A DNA stretch of 64,000 nt from Cordia subcordata (lineage: Eukaryota; Streptophyta; Magnoliopsida; Boraginales; Cordiaceae): contig JAPTOF010000009.1 of assembly GCA_028554755.1 (NCBI GenBank), positions 14,485,501 to 14,549,500 on the forward strand, read 5' to 3'. The position numbers and the translations under genes are program-made. Positions 49,290-61,282 of the stretch are shown here, piece after piece (position 1 is the first letter of the stretch; every line of letters begins with the position of its first letter). The notes beneath the pieces are model-generated. The model searched no databases. It was not told where the DNA came from and saw only the letters and a program-made list of their open reading frames with translations.

Positions 49290-50595
49290 TGTGGGCGCAA
49301 ATATCTTAAGAGGGGTGGGGTGAATTAAGATATTAATACTAATTTTTGTTATTAAAAATTTACAGAAAATTTACAACTTCTAACAATCAATATATCAAAC
49401 ACAAGACAAGCAAGGTAAGTAAGTATAAAAATACAAGTGTAAAGAGAAGAGAAACAAACGATTTTAGGGTGGTTCGGCCAAGCCTACGTCCACCGCCCAA
49501 GAAAGCTCCCCTTAGGACTTCAAAGATCTCCACTAAGATGCTTCTTCAAAACTTGGTGAAGCACAAACCAAGTTCTTACAACATCTTTGAAGCCTAACTT
49601 CAAAGAACCCAAGAGATTTACTCTATAGGATTTCCCCACACTTTACAAGCTTTAATGAATAAATCTTACAAAGATTATAGCTCTTAAAGTGTGTATGTAC
49701 TCAAGAATAAGAAAAGATTGAATCTGAGATTTTCTTCAAGAAGAAGATGAATAAGCTCTTGAAAGCTCAAATATATTGCAAGAATGGCTCAAAGATGGAT
49801 TGAATGATGACAAACACTTTAGCACACTTCAATTGAAAATTAGGAAGTGTATTGAATGAGTATTTAAAGAGATTTGGGGGTTAGGGATTTGGTAGGTGAA
49901 GAAGATTTGGGATTTTCGGCCAGAATAGTAATAAACGGCTAGTGTATTTATTACAGCTCCCGTTCAGCCGGTCAACCGGCTGGGTCGTCCGGCTTACCCT
50001 TTACCTTCTCTGACTAGGCCGGACGCCTTAGCCGGTCGACCGGCCAAGGGGTCCGGCTTTTCCCTTCACCTCTCTGTTTTGGCCGAGCGACCCACCCAGG
50101 TCAGCCGGTCGACCGTCTGAAGTCGGCCACTCGAATGTGAAGTAAAGCGATTTTTGCAAAGTCCATTTAAAGAGCAAATTCCACAACTCCAAATCATTTT
50201 GAATAATTTTGTAAACACATGTTGTGAATTGAAACGCCCCAAAAACTCATTTTAACTCTATGTGTGCATTCAAATACATTTGTGCATATCTTATTTCAAA
50301 CGTGCAAGACTTGAAAATTTTTGCTATGAATAAGAAAAAGATTTTGAGTCAAGTCCACACAATATATAGGCATTTCACAAAAAGAGCAAGAAGAAAAACA
50401 AATCCGGTACCCCTTATGGCTTCTCTTCTCCTCCTTATGCCTTCTCATCTTTTCTTCCTTCAAATAAGGCTTTTTGCACATCTTCATATCTTTCAAAGCT
50501 TCAACTAGATATAATCTCATTTTTACAAGAAGCTATTTAGTAAGATAATGCATATATTTTTATCATCAAAACCAATAATGAATATTTAGCTAACA
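49290..50595 (-). repeat. 5' LTR of the Sirevirus-like element
   Basis: 1306 bp, same ends as the left LTR, with the CTATG duplication at 50596-50600. The GC-rich block at about 49965-50130 has clearer palindromes (GGTCGACCGGC type) than the 3' LTR. Small indels against the 3' LTR cancel out in length. Confidence 0.95.
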
Positions 50596-50600
50596 CTATG

Positions 50601-52440
50601 TAATAGTTTGTCACATAGATAGTGGGGTGAAATTTGGAGTTGAGACAAGACAAATCTCAATAATAAGATGTTCTGATTTAATAAAGAACTCAAGGTTGAA
50701 TCAATTAATTACCGATTTAGTTGCAATCCACAAATTATCTTATTGATCTTTTATGAAGTAGGAGAATCACAAATTTGATTAAAATCTGAAACCAATTAAA
50801 TTCAACAACAAGATCAAAGATTTTATAATGCCAAAGGCAATAATGCAGTAAGTCACAATGATTGAACTCATAATAGTACCTAACATATGCCCAGATGTGA
50901 TAACAAGAAGCACTACACGAAAGGGACAAGAATGAATAATGCATGTAATTTGACAATCACATCAATAATGTCTTTCGTTCTTGAATAACGGCCCACGGGC
51001 CGATAGTTGGCCCAGCATTCTGCATGATAAACATACAATTCTTAAAGAGTTTACAAACCAATAGCTATTAGCCTATATACATATATATATAGACTAGTCT
51101 ATGGACTCGTACGATGCATGGGATGCAATATAAATTTCATCTATCTAAAATTTTACATATAACAGTATCTGAAAATTACTTTATGGTGTTCACTTACTTG
51201 TATTAGAAAATTGCATAGAGGTGCCAAAGAGGTCGGGTCGAACTAACTCAACCCATTTAACAAGTGAGGTCAACGAAAGGACAACCTACACCTGACCCCT
51301 GCGAGTCGAGCTTTTTTGGAAAAAGAATTAATAAAACTATACATTTTGATAGGACAATTACAAAATTGAATACGTAAAAGCTCTCAAGTTGCAAAGTAAG
51401 ACCACACTCAATCACGAAAATTAATAATGAACCTTAAATTTTATTAGTAATTATACATATTCTTTAATTAAAGTTAGGCTAGAGGGATTGACGGGTTGAT
51501 CCGTTTATTTGGTAAGTCACTGAAATATCTGTCCAAACTCACTATTTTGGCTGTAAGCCAGATTAATCTTGAGATCTCAACCCATTTTGATAACTCTAAG
51601 ATTGCCCGAGTAACTGACTTGTAGATCTCCCAAAATCTATTGCCTAAACCGACTTCTAGATCTACCAAACCTGTAGACTTAAACAAACTGTTGTGCGCAA
51701 GATGAGTGGCAACTGGGAAAGGTTTTCTTGATATTCAATTACAAGTTCCCTAATTTGTGAAGCCATTTGTAATATTTTAGATAGTTATATTCAAGTTGGC
51801 CCCAAATTCACATGCTTCGGCTCCACACATGGACATATATTAGTTACTAATTAGTCCATAGTGGCAAGACTGCTTGACTATTTCAGTACTTGCTTTGACT
51901 TAGAATCCTATGCGAATCAGGTAATCAAAATCACATCAAACTTAGATCTTTGATGCCACATATTACAATTTACGCACTACAAAAAAAACACACACTTGAC
52001 ACCACTGCCCTCGTCCTTTACAGAGAAATATATGAGGATAATTAGACATTTGGAGTTCAAAATGTCGCACGAATGTAAAGAAGTAAATAGGTGTATTAAT
52101 TGGCTTATAAACTCTAAACTGACTTTATCTTAGTCGTTAGTAATGTATATTCTTGAGGATTCACCGAATGCAATCAAGAAACTCATAAGTGATACTTCTT
52201 CCTTTAAAATAATTCTTTGATTATTGAAAGTTCAAAAGATTGCACAAATATAAAAATAAATAAAAAACTGCGCCCAATTAACTTAAAAACTTTGAACTAA
52301 CCCTGCACTAACCACTAGGAATACACATTTTTTAGAATCCACTAAATACTTTTAACAGAGAATGAACGAGGTGCCTTTTCCCTAAAATGATAGTTTGAAC
52401 CGTCCGACAGTGTCTTCTTTGGGAAAAAGAAATATAAAAT
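50601..52440. other. Intergenic DNA upstream of the methyltransferase gene
   Basis: No gene is supported. A CACTACAAAAAAAA word at about 51976 resembles a CACTA end, but no partner was found. Open frames at 50735-50956 and 51474-51686 match nothing known. Confidence 0.5.
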
Positions 52441-52442
52441 AA

Positions 52443-52469
52443 ACACCAACACCAACACCAACACCAACA
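52443..52469. repeat. (ACACCA)n tandem in the methyltransferase promoter
   Basis: About four and a half copies of a 6 bp ACACCA unit end about 10 bp upstream of the TATA box. Confidence 0.9.
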
Positions 52470-52478
52470 GTCTGTGTC

Positions 52479-52487
52479 TATATAAAT
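52479..52487 (+). promoter_or_regulatory. TATA box of the methyltransferase-like gene
   Basis: CTATATAAAT lies about 170 bp upstream of the start codon, so transcription probably starts near 52510. The predicted 5' leader has a minimal upstream ORF, ATG-AAG-TAA, at 52551-52559. Confidence 0.6.
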
Positions 52488-52652
52488 ATGTATGCATAAA
52501 TTTTCCCAAGTTGCAAGTCTTCAGTGAGACCACAGACACTAGAGAAAGAAATGAAGTAATAAGCATAAAGCAAAAGCAGCTTTAAAGACAACCCAAAATC
52601 TGCCGATTTGGGAACCATATCAAGGAAGAGTCGCAGCCAAAAAACAAGCCAA

Positions 52653-53780
52653 ATGGGATACACAATGGGTCTAAATCTGCTGCTTCTGCTAGCCATGGTA
52701 GCAACCAACATCCTCTCACTGTACCACCTCTCCTCCACCATCCAATCCCAACCCTCCTCCACCACCACCCCTCCACCAGTCCCTGACCATCTCATCCACC
52801 AGCTCAACACCATACGCGCCACCATCAACCACCTCACGCGCCTCCAGCCACCCACCCCAGAGAAAAAGTCCCCCACCAAGGTCACCACACCCTCTGATCT
52901 CCTACTTTACACACACATCTCCCCTATTGCTTCAGCCTGCAAAGACCACCCTGACCTCCTCCACCAGTACATGAACTACACACCCTTTTCAGTCTGCCCC
53001 TCAGATGCCACCTTGGCTGAGTCCCTCATCCTACGTGGCTGCCACCCTCTCCCGCGGCGCCGCTGCTTCTCAAGAACCGCCACCACCACCACCCCCAATC
53101 TCCCCACACACCCTTTTGCTTCTTTGCCTGAAAACACTGTCCAGTGGAGCCACTACACTAGCTGCAAGAGCTTCACTTGCCTTGCTAAGTTGAAGCCTGA
53201 GATGGGATTTGATATGAAGGTGGAAAAGATGAGATTTTTAGAGTACAAGTCTGATCTTGACCTGCCTATAAATCAGCTTTTGCAGTTAGCTAAAACAGCG
53301 AAGAGTGTTATTAGGCTTGGGCTTGATATTGGTGGTGCTACAGGCACTTTTGCAGCACAGATGAAGCTGCAAAATGTGACTGTGATGACCACTAGTATGA
53401 ATCTTGGTGCACCATACAGTGAGGCTGTTGCTTTGAGGGGTTTGGTGCCATTACATGTGCCATTGCAGCAGAGGCTGCCATTGTTTGATGGTGTGGTGGA
53501 TCTTGTGAGGTGTGGTCATGCTGTGAATAGGTGGATACCATTGACCATGATGGAGTTTTTGTTCTTTGATGTTGATAGAGTGTTGAGAGGTGGAGGGTAT
53601 TTTTTGTTGGATCATTTTTTCAGTAAAAGATCAGATCTTGATAAGGTTTATGCACCTCTGATTGGCAAGTTGGGGTACAAGAAAGTGAAGTGGGCAGTGG
53701 CTAATAAGACTGATTCTAGTGGCATCAAGAATGGTGAAGTTTACTTGACTGCACTCTTACAGAAGCCGGTTTCAAGATAA
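52653..53780 (+). CDS. Type II membrane SAM-dependent methyltransferase-like protein
   Basis: A single exon of 375 residues starting at the ATG at 52653; the open frame extends 15 codons further upstream, but only to a TTG at 52608. A short N-terminus is followed by one hydrophobic signal anchor (about residues 5-24), a Pro/Thr/Ser-rich stem, a Cys-rich region, and a C-terminal methyltransferase fold with the SAM-binding motif LGLDIGGATGTFAAQM (about 222-237) and the later RVLRGGGYFLLDHFF strand (about 309-323). This matches Arabidopsis At1g29790-type putative methyltransferases, distant relatives of the Golgi QUASIMODO2 group. The GGATG loop replaces the more usual GGGTG. Substrate is unknown, and Golgi location is inferred from topology. 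Third positions are GC-rich in the first half (Pro/Thr tract). Confidence 0.92.
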   Translation: MGYTMGLNLLLLLAMVATNILSLYHLSSTIQSQPSSTTTPPPVPDHLIHQLNTIRATINHLTRLQPPTPEKKSPTKVTTPSDLLLYTHISPIASACKDHPDLLHQYMNYTPFSVCPSDATLAESLILRGCHPLPRRRCFSRTATTTTPNLPTHPFASLPENTVQWSHYTSCKSFTCLAKLKPEMGFDMKVEKMRFLEYKSDLDLPINQLLQLAKTAKSVIRLGLDIGGATGTFAAQMKLQNVTVMTTSMNLGAPYSEAVALRGLVPLHVPLQQRLPLFDGVVDLVRCGHAVNRWIPLTMMEFLFFDVDRVLRGGGYFLLDHFFSKRSDLDKVYAPLIGKLGYKKVKWAVANKTDSSGIKNGEVYLTALLQKPVSR

Positions 53781-55200
53781 TGCTGAATTTTCAGGTGATG
53801 TTAATTTCTGTGAAAAGGATCTATTATGCTTATGTAAATTGAATGTTAGATCTTGTCAAATTCTTTAATTGTTTTTTAGTAGATATACATCAATTAGATG
53901 TGTCATGTGCTTCTTGGCAGTTAATTGAGCTTAGAATAATGCAGTAGGAATGTTATCTTAAGTTGTTTCAATATGATTTTACTGAAAGTTACATTGTTCT
54001 CTTTCCCTTTTATTCTGAGAGTTGTTTTTGTTCCTTATTTTGAATTATTCTTGGTGGTCATAGTCTGATATGTGATAAATTATACATAGCTATTAAGCAA
54101 GTAGAGCCATTAGCCAAGAGTAATTAGGGTGTAATTTGGTTATGAATGATATGACTGAGTGGGAATTGCTCAGCCTGGTCTCAAGGAACCAAACCATATG
54201 CATGCCTTCCTGTGGAATTTTGGTTAGCCTAATCAGCTTTCGAGAATAGGCCCCCCCAAAAAGAAAAACACAACACCCACCCACCAACTTGACGGCAATG
54301 CTGCCAAAAGGAGAGGTCCTGATATCCGATTGATCAACCTATACCTTGTACAAAATAGATAGGTTCGTCTAATTAGAAAATGGCAATGTTTGGGTTTATT
54401 ATGCTGTTGGTGCTGCCGGACCAATGTACTTCGCAGTCTATTTCGTTTTATTTTTTGATTAATTAAGCCAGGCCCGAGGTCAATAGTACATTGTTGTGAT
54501 CTCGAGAGCTCTCGCATCCATGGCAAGGGATGCACCACTACACCATTAGCCCTGTGGTACATTGCAGTCTACTACATATGAAGATGCACTATGATTTTAC
54601 TTTCCTCCTTTCTACAATACCCAAAACCTGTTATGTATTATTTGCTATTTTTGCATAGTCAATCATTTGCTTCGTTTTTAATTTGGTTAGGTATATTAGG
54701 TAAGTGCCACAAGTTTAATCTCCTGAAATCAGGCTCTGATATTGAGATCTGTTAATCTTACTAATAAAACAAAACAAAGACTAGATTTGAAGTGCCTTAT
54801 TAGCTGTATAATACTGAAGGAGACATGTATGCATTTAATTAGAGTGCGTCTCAACTAACTGGTGTCAAATCATGAACAAAATGGTCACTGAATTCGTATT
54901 TGGTCCACACATTTATTTCAGCCAATCACTGGGATGTCCTTTACTAACTCATTAAATTCTCCTAGATTCATGTACAAGACTCTGATCTCCAATGCAGACA
55001 GACTTTGAAGATCCTTTCTCATTGTCTTTCGACTAGTAATGCAACAACTAGCAAATCCCTTCGATACATGAAACCTATTCTGAGCGAAATTCGTTATTTT
55101 ATGGCACTATTATTAGTCCCAATTAATGATGAATAGATCATTCTGAACTCTTGTCTTTCCCTGTAACCTCTTCTCCTACTGACTTGAGAAATTTGGTTCT
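53781..55200. other. 3' UTR of the methyltransferase gene and intergenic DNA
   Basis: The first 200-250 bp probably form the 3' UTR. No further gene is seen. Open frames on the minus strand at 54093-54562 have no recognisable domain. Confidence 0.5.
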
Positions 55201-55218
55201 TTTGGAGGTACCATACTT

Positions 55219-55326
55219 TCTTTTTAAAGAAAAGATCAGTAGTGATTCTCACTTACTTCACATTAATGACTTGGACTCGAGACCTACGAGTCTAAGTGAG
55301 TACTGAGCTACACCTTCTTGTCTTGT
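55219..55326 (-). mobile_element. Short tRNA-derived SINE
   Basis: On the minus strand the element starts about AAGAAGGTGTAGCTCAG, has a pol III A-box-like TGTAGCTCAGTAC and a B-box-like GGTCTCGAGTCC at tRNA-like spacing, and ends in an A-rich tail (TTTAAAAAGAAAG). A perfect 13 bp duplication AGGTACCATACTT lies at 55206-55218 and 55327-55339, in the size range of L1-type target-primed insertion. At 108 bp it is short for a SINE and may be 3'-truncated or from a small family. Confidence 0.8.
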
Positions 55327-55339
55327 AGGTACCATACTT

Positions 55340-55877
55340 GCGTTATGACAAATTTGGTCAAACAATTCTGATATCTCATCAATCATGAAGTGTAATATCT
55401 TCACAGTGAGGAGCAAAAGCAATGTGTATGTAATTTAGCATCATGGATCAGGCTTTTAGCATGTTGCTGACAAGCTCTGTGGGATGATTATTGATGAGAG
55501 TATGAAGAGCAATTCAGGATGTCAAAATAGTCCTTTAGGAGGAAGCAATATATGTGGATCATTCCATTTGTAACATTTTGTTATATAAAGTCACTGTCTA
55601 GAATTATATTTGTCTTACAGTTTTTTAGTTGGCCAGGAATTTTGCAGATTCAAACACCACGTGGTGACTTTATAATAAGATGGCAAAAGGCTCAAGTTAT
55701 AGGTTGAGGAAAGGTCCTTTACTGATGGAAAAGTGAATGGAAAAGCTATACATGTTCATGCTACTCTTTTGCATCATACGTGCGTTGTAATACAATTAGT
55801 TATATGATTTTCACATTCAATGTCCTGAGCATTTCATTTCATCAAGTGTCTTTTTCTCTCTTCTAACAATATAAGAT
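55340..55877. other. Intergenic DNA
   Basis: No gene or repeat end recognised. Confidence 0.5.
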
Positions 55878-56361
55878 GGGTAAATTAATTAGAATGGTCC
55901 ATCATCTTTGTCATCTTTGACAATTTTATTTCTTATTTTTCGTTTGTGACAAATTAATCATTTATTTAACATTTTTGTGTCACTGTCAAGCCTAGTTCGG
56001 TTTTTATTAAAAAATTTCATTAGATGTTATATGCACCTCATGTGAATCGCAAAATTTTGCTCTTTTGCTAAGGCTAATATGGTCAAAATTGTGGTTCACA
56101 TGAGGTGCACGTGACATCTAACCAAAATTTTTTAACAGAAAATCAAGTCAAGATTAATAACAACACAAGTATGGTAAATAAGGGACTAAATTGTTACAAA
56201 CGAAAGATAAAAAATTGTTATGAATTGTTATAAACGAAAGATAAAAAATTGTTATAAATTGTTATAAACGAAAGATAAAAAATTGTTATAAATTGTTATA
56301 AACAAAAGATAAAAGATTGTTATGCGTAACAAAAATATCGAACTATTCATATAATTTATCC
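55878..56361. mobile_element. Foldback, possibly MULE-like, element with internal tandem repeats
   Basis: The left end GGGTAAATTAATTAGAAT pairs with the right end ATTCATATAATTTATCC, and inner arms pair more strongly: CACCTCATGTGAATCGC (56035) against GTGGTTCACATGAGGTGC (56092), and TTTTTCGTTTGTGACAA against TTACAAACGAAAGATAA. The right arm has been expanded by the 34 bp tandem repeat. I found no clear target duplication. It is non-coding. Confidence 0.6.
56195..56325. repeat. 34 bp tandem repeat
   Basis: About three and a half copies of a unit containing ATAAACGAAAGATAAAAAAT followed by TGTTATAAATTGTT, near-identical in the middle and diverging at the last copy. Confidence 0.85.
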
Positions 56362-57646
56362 TTCATCCTTTTGTGTGTCCATAGGTTTGGAGGCTAAAGT
56401 TTACCAGTTCTTAGCTCTTAGGAACTAAGACATAGTGCACATCTGAAGATCAATTTTTGAGAAGTTTGAAGAGGTCCATAAATCATTGGGTATTGTTAGT
56501 ACAAGATGCAAACTTGATGTAGGGTTTTGTACCTTCAAACATTTAATTTAATAACGTATGTGGAGTTGGCCTCTCTTAATGCATCACTGTATATTATCTA
56601 TAGATATTAAGATAATCCATTAACGTGACAATATAACTTATTGACAAAATACTAATTAAATCAATATTTTTTATTTAGTTGTCAATTCTTTGATTCACTT
56701 TCTAATACAAAATATAGTGTTCACATGGTTAAAAAATAACTGAAGTTCTAGACGACTTGTTAGTCAAGGATGAAAATAATCTTTATTATCAATTATGGAA
56801 AACATATATCCTCATACGACGCTCGAATTAACTTCAAAATATAGCAATTTTTGCTTCAACACTTGATATTGTTCAGAAGATAAATGACTACAAGTTACAT
56901 TAAGCATATTAAATGGAAAACAATTAATCATTACTCAATTGAAAAGCAATGTCATTAAGCAAAGTACTATTCTTTTTTTGGCAATTAATTGGTTACAAAG
57001 TTTATATTCCAAAGATAAATGAGGCTCAAGATTACGATACATTGATCGCAAGGTTTATATCATTAGGTGATGTTGTCAAATCAAACCTTGAAATTAGAGA
57101 GTAGCTCAAACATTTGAAACTATCTTATCCAACAGTGATAATGTAGATTCAAATCCCATGATGGATGGAAAGGTGAAGTTGGGGTGCGAGGTAAAGCATT
57201 CGAAAAAAATTAAATCGAACCTTAACCCACTAGGGGAAACCTAACCTAATCGAGTCAAAACTTATCCCACCAAGTAAAACCTACCATATGGATCGAACAA
57301 CTCCACTTGTTTCTATGATAGATACCAGAGATCGCCTATGAGTGCTTTCATCCAAGTTGACTCTTTTGAGTATTTCTTTAACCCTTGTACTAATTACCAC
57401 AATAAATTTAGTTGCTTCAGTGTCATAGTTAAATGTCTTGGCATATGTAGACTGTAGAGCATAAATCAATCCATAAGCCAGAGAGTGCGTGTACTGAGAC
57501 CCGTTGACTCCTCCAGACAGTACCGTGACAAGGATGCTATTGAACAGCCACCATATTATTGGACCTCCTTAGATACAAAGTGCTGAAGGTGGGGAGAAGG
57601 GCAAGAAAAGGATAACAAAAAGGAGGAGCAGTACAGCTTTTACAAC
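56362..57646. other. Intergenic DNA downstream of the dehydratase gene
   Basis: No gene. The part nearest 57646 probably includes the dehydratase 3' UTR. The sequence at 57120-57470 has a repeat-like character (several ACC(T/C)AACC-type words and an open frame on the minus strand with no known domain), but I could not assign it. Confidence 0.5.
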
Positions 57647-60600
57647 TCATTTTGCAACTTTTTTGCTGAGAAGGTGTTGGGCATCAAGCCGGTCGATCTT
57701 AGCAGCAAGTATGAAGTCATTTTCTGTCAGTCCACCTGAAGCAGAGCGCAAGAGCAGAAAAATGCATTCTTACAGGAAAATTATGATCGGATGAGATGTT
57801 TAAGCACAAAACCAATCTTACCTTGAGAGTGTGTCCACACGTCCATTTTCACGTTGTTCCATCCAACAAGATGGAGATCAGGATGGTGACCTGGATCAAC
57901 ATAGCATAAGTGAATGTCTTGTGAGCCATCTATATGCATGGACAGCTATACGATAGTCAAATACACGATTAAAAACATGGAAGAAAATAATGAATCACCA
58001 GCAATGCCATTAACTCAACTGGCGTGCACATGAAGAAAAGGCCAGTGCAGTGAAGCATACATGTTATAGTGGAAGTATACTAGTGGCTCGGTATTTTCAC
58101 ATCCCACTAAGGGACATCAGCAAGTCAGAAGTTTTGGCTGGTTGATGCGGGATTGAAGTAAACACACCAATCACCAAGATGCAGATCGACAAAATAGCTG
58201 GATTCAGAATTTTTGCATGCTTACAGCACTATGTTCCTATTCAACTGACCAGTAAGCATAGCTCTGGTACAGAATTAGAAAATGCAGTACCTTCTGCTTC
58301 AGCCACACCAGCCACAAGTTGAAAGAACTCCAATCCTTTGAGAAAGTTTTTGACTTTCCATGACCTTTGCAGCTTCAGTACACCATCTTCATTCACGAAA
58401 TTCCATCCGGGAACCTATAGAAAGACATGTTTGGTTAAGTAAATATCAATACGAACAGATATTATATTAGATCACAATGGCATGTCAGGTTCATAAAAGA
58501 CATGTTTGTTTAAAGGAAGTATCTATAAATATTTAAGATTTTAAGCATCTTAAATAATGAACCTGGGGCATCAATGTGTTTGCCGCTTCTTGAGTCATAG
58601 GCCTCAACTCTTTTGAACTGCATGGTACACATTTCTTGCTCGAGAGATCTAAAATGGCAAGAAACAATTATGAGTGACAAGAAAATTCACTGCTGAGAAC
58701 CAAGAAACAAAGAACTCATGGTATCATACCACACATTATCCTTTCAACACATGCAGTTAAAACATTTATCACATGAGTATGAAAGTTTTTACTATTGCTA
58801 GAAGTAGTTTATTTTGGCAGAAATTTTTTGTTGCCGTAAAATGCACCTTATGCAACTTAAACTGTTTACTTCATTAACTCATATACCTACAGAATAGCAA
58901 CATAATTTGGCATGATTCATGAGTCAAAGGATTCAGCTAAAGGCTCTCTAATGGTCATGGTGGAAGCAAAAGATTTCTAGATTTGATAAGCACATCAACA
59001 CAATACAGGCCATTTAAATGTTAAAAGCATGCAGTAACGGAATAAAAACAGCTGAAAGAAGAAGGTCCACAAAAGATCAGAGAAAGAAAACTGTAACAAG
59101 AGGCTGAACAAATGAACCATGCTTGCACCAGCTGTAGAGTTGGAAGGCCTCAATGAAAGAGAAGTAGCAACTTAGTTTGCAACCACAACAATATTAGGAA
59201 GGCGAAATTGCTGGAAAACGATTAGTCAAACAATCCAGATGAGTGGGGGTCAGGCCCCAATCTGGCTAACTGATTGTTCTAGAGAACAATCCTTAGCAAG
59301 GAGACACCAATTGCATTGAGCAATCCATGCATATAAAGAGATTTTGGAACACAAACTTCCTAACTGGGAATAGTAGCTAATCAACTAAACCATAAAAGAT
59401 CAAACAATTTAAGATCCAGACGCACCTCCAGCAGCAGAAAAGTTTCTAATTCCATTATATGCATTTTTATTCAACAACACTCCCACATTACTCTGAAGTA
59501 TCCCAGCAACTCGAGTCGTTGAGCTGTATGTAAATCGAAAATTTTTCCATATCCCAGAATTTGCAGGATGAACTACACCTCCACTGAACCTTTTTTTTTT
59601 TTAAAAAAAAAAAGAAATAGAAGTAGAAGAAACAGAAACAGAGAGGTAAAGCAAAAGATGTTATTACTTGTAGAAGAACACAAAGTTATCCAAATTTTTA
59701 TTTGTAACCAATTTATTCTCGAAAATAGAAGAAGAACCCTTTTAGGAAAATCAGAATAGCTTTATGCCATGTATAACAATGATTTGACTCTTCAAATAAT
59801 TCACAAACAATCCGTGCAATAATTTATTTATCAAGGTATAAGAGGACAGTGAGCATACAAAGAGAATTATTGGTAAGGCAATGGTGCAAAATTCAGCATA
59901 TGGAGAAAACTGTACAGTGGAGGAGAAGCTAACCGAGAAGAACAACTTTAATATAAATCTCATTTGTTCACAGACTAGACTAGTTCAAGATTATCGCTAT
60001 ACCCGTCAAAGTTTGTATTTGTAAACCCACTTTACAGGAGTCTGGAGTTATGCATTTGACATTTAATATTAGGCAGAAATTGTAAAAGACAAAATATCCA
60101 AGTCACTAAAGGTTAGAAAAGACCAAATAAATTCTTCAGAATTACGATTCAACATGTATCGCTTCAATTAGCATTTATATTTACAAAAGCATCTCTGTCA
60201 AATAGAATGCTGTTCTGTTTACTCACAACTAAATAAGTAAGACAAAGATAGAAAATCACGAGATGCATTCACATCGTGGTTCAAATCTTAGGTCGTGATA
60301 AACGCAAAAAAGTTATAAAAATCATGAGGGATAAAACATTTCAAACACTGAGGTCTCTAGAGGAAATAACTCACAAATAAAGCAACAATATATGATCATT
60401 GGAAATAACAGTTACATCATCAAAAGAATAAAAGTTGTTGTGGATTTTTTTAAAAAAGTCAAGGTATTTCAAATTGTTTGTTGACACGGACAAAGTCAGG
60501 AAAACCTCCAAAATTATTTCAATATCGGACCTTGGACATATCAAAGTTCCGAATATCTTTTGTCTCGTTGTGGCCTGCTACAGTCCCCCTACGAAACTTC

Positions 60601-61227
60601 CATTATTGGGATGGCCATACACTTCACATGTTTCTAGCGAAGCTCAAATTTCGGATTCACAAATAAACTACTCCAAAACCAGCCAAAGGTACAGGAAATT
60701 CTTCCATGGTCTCTACCCTCACGGTTACGAATTTCACATAATTATTACTTTGTCAAGAACAAAAAAAAACAAAACAGAAAACTACATGACTAAAAATTGA
60801 CAAAATAAACCCGAGAATCCAAACTTTTCTCTTGAATTGCACAACAAATGGGCCTGCCTTAACACACCCAAGCTTTGCAGCATATATGCCCACACACCAA
60901 TAAACACAGACCATTTAAAGATTTTCACATAATTATAAATTTGCTAAGAACAAAAACAAAAAAGATTAACATAAAAACCCCACAATTAAAATTCAAAAAA
61001 AAAAAAAAAGAAAACCAAACCCAGAAAAAAAAAAATCCAAACTTTTGTATAAAATTAACAAACAAAATTGCATGCTTTCAACACACCCAATATAGTATTA
61101 ATTTTTGAGCAAAGATAAAGTACCTTCCATGAAATGGGGAGATGGGTTGTGAGAGAGATGTTAATGGAGCCTGATGAAGACCATTGGAATTGGTTAACTT
61201 CATTAGCGTAGCTCTACATATCACCAT
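57647..61227 (-). CDS. PCD: Pterin-4a-carbinolamine dehydratase, organelle-targeted, six exons
   Basis: Coding exons are 61227-61124, 59583-59426, 58648-58563, 58414-58291, 57890-57822 and 57735-57647; every intron is GT-AG and the join gives 209 residues with no stop. Residues 1-87 are Ser/Thr/Asn/Arg-rich with few acids, like an organelle transit peptide. The dehydratase domain follows from DLSSKKCVPCSS (88 on). The family signature E-x3-H-H-P-x6-W-x9-H-x8-D is met exactly by E155, H159, H160, P161, W168, H178 and D187. The enzyme dehydrates the 4a-hydroxy-pterin left by aromatic amino-acid hydroxylases; plant copies act in plastids or mitochondria and their substrate there is less clear. 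The best Arabidopsis match from memory is At1g29810, reported as mitochondrial. Exon 2 (transit region) is the least certain, but its phases fit on both sides. Confidence 0.93.
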
Positions 61228-61282
61228 CTTTATTTAACAGCGTTTGCTGAGTGACACGAATGACGCTATGCCAGCTACACTA

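Larger units (their letters stand above)
38022..50595 (-). mobile_element. Full-length but decayed Copia LTR retrotransposon (Sirevirus-like), 12.6 kb
   Basis: Two 1306 bp LTRs (38022-39327 and 49290-50595) in direct orientation are bounded by a perfect 5 bp target duplication CTATG at 38017-38021 and 50596-50600. The element reads on the minus strand: 5' LTR at the right, then primer site, gag, protease, integrase, reverse transcriptase, RNase H, an extra ORF region, polypurine tract, and 3' LTR at the left. Integrase before reverse transcriptase defines Copia (Pseudoviridae). Long LTRs, large size, an extra ORF after pol and repeated polypurine tracts indicate the Sirevirus lineage. LTRs differ by a few percent by eye, so the insertion is not recent. 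It holds a nested solo LTR (43389-45423) and several inactivating lesions, and cannot move by itself. Confidence 0.95.

Noticed and set aside
52608..52652. Upstream extension of the methyltransferase frame by 15 codons
   Set aside because: It begins at TTG with no ATG; the ATG at 52653 is followed directly by the membrane anchor expected of the family.
52478..52888. 136-codon open frame on the minus strand over the methyltransferase start
   Set aside because: Shadow of the Pro/Thr-rich plus-strand coding sequence.
55270..55320. tRNA-like sequence with A and B boxes
   Set aside because: It does not fold into a complete cloverleaf by eye and is bounded by a 13 bp duplication with an A-rich tail, so it was called a SINE and not a tRNA gene.
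57120..57470. Repeat-like stretch with an open frame of 62 codons
   Set aside because: It looks like a dispersed repeat fragment, but no ends, duplication or second copy are visible in the window.
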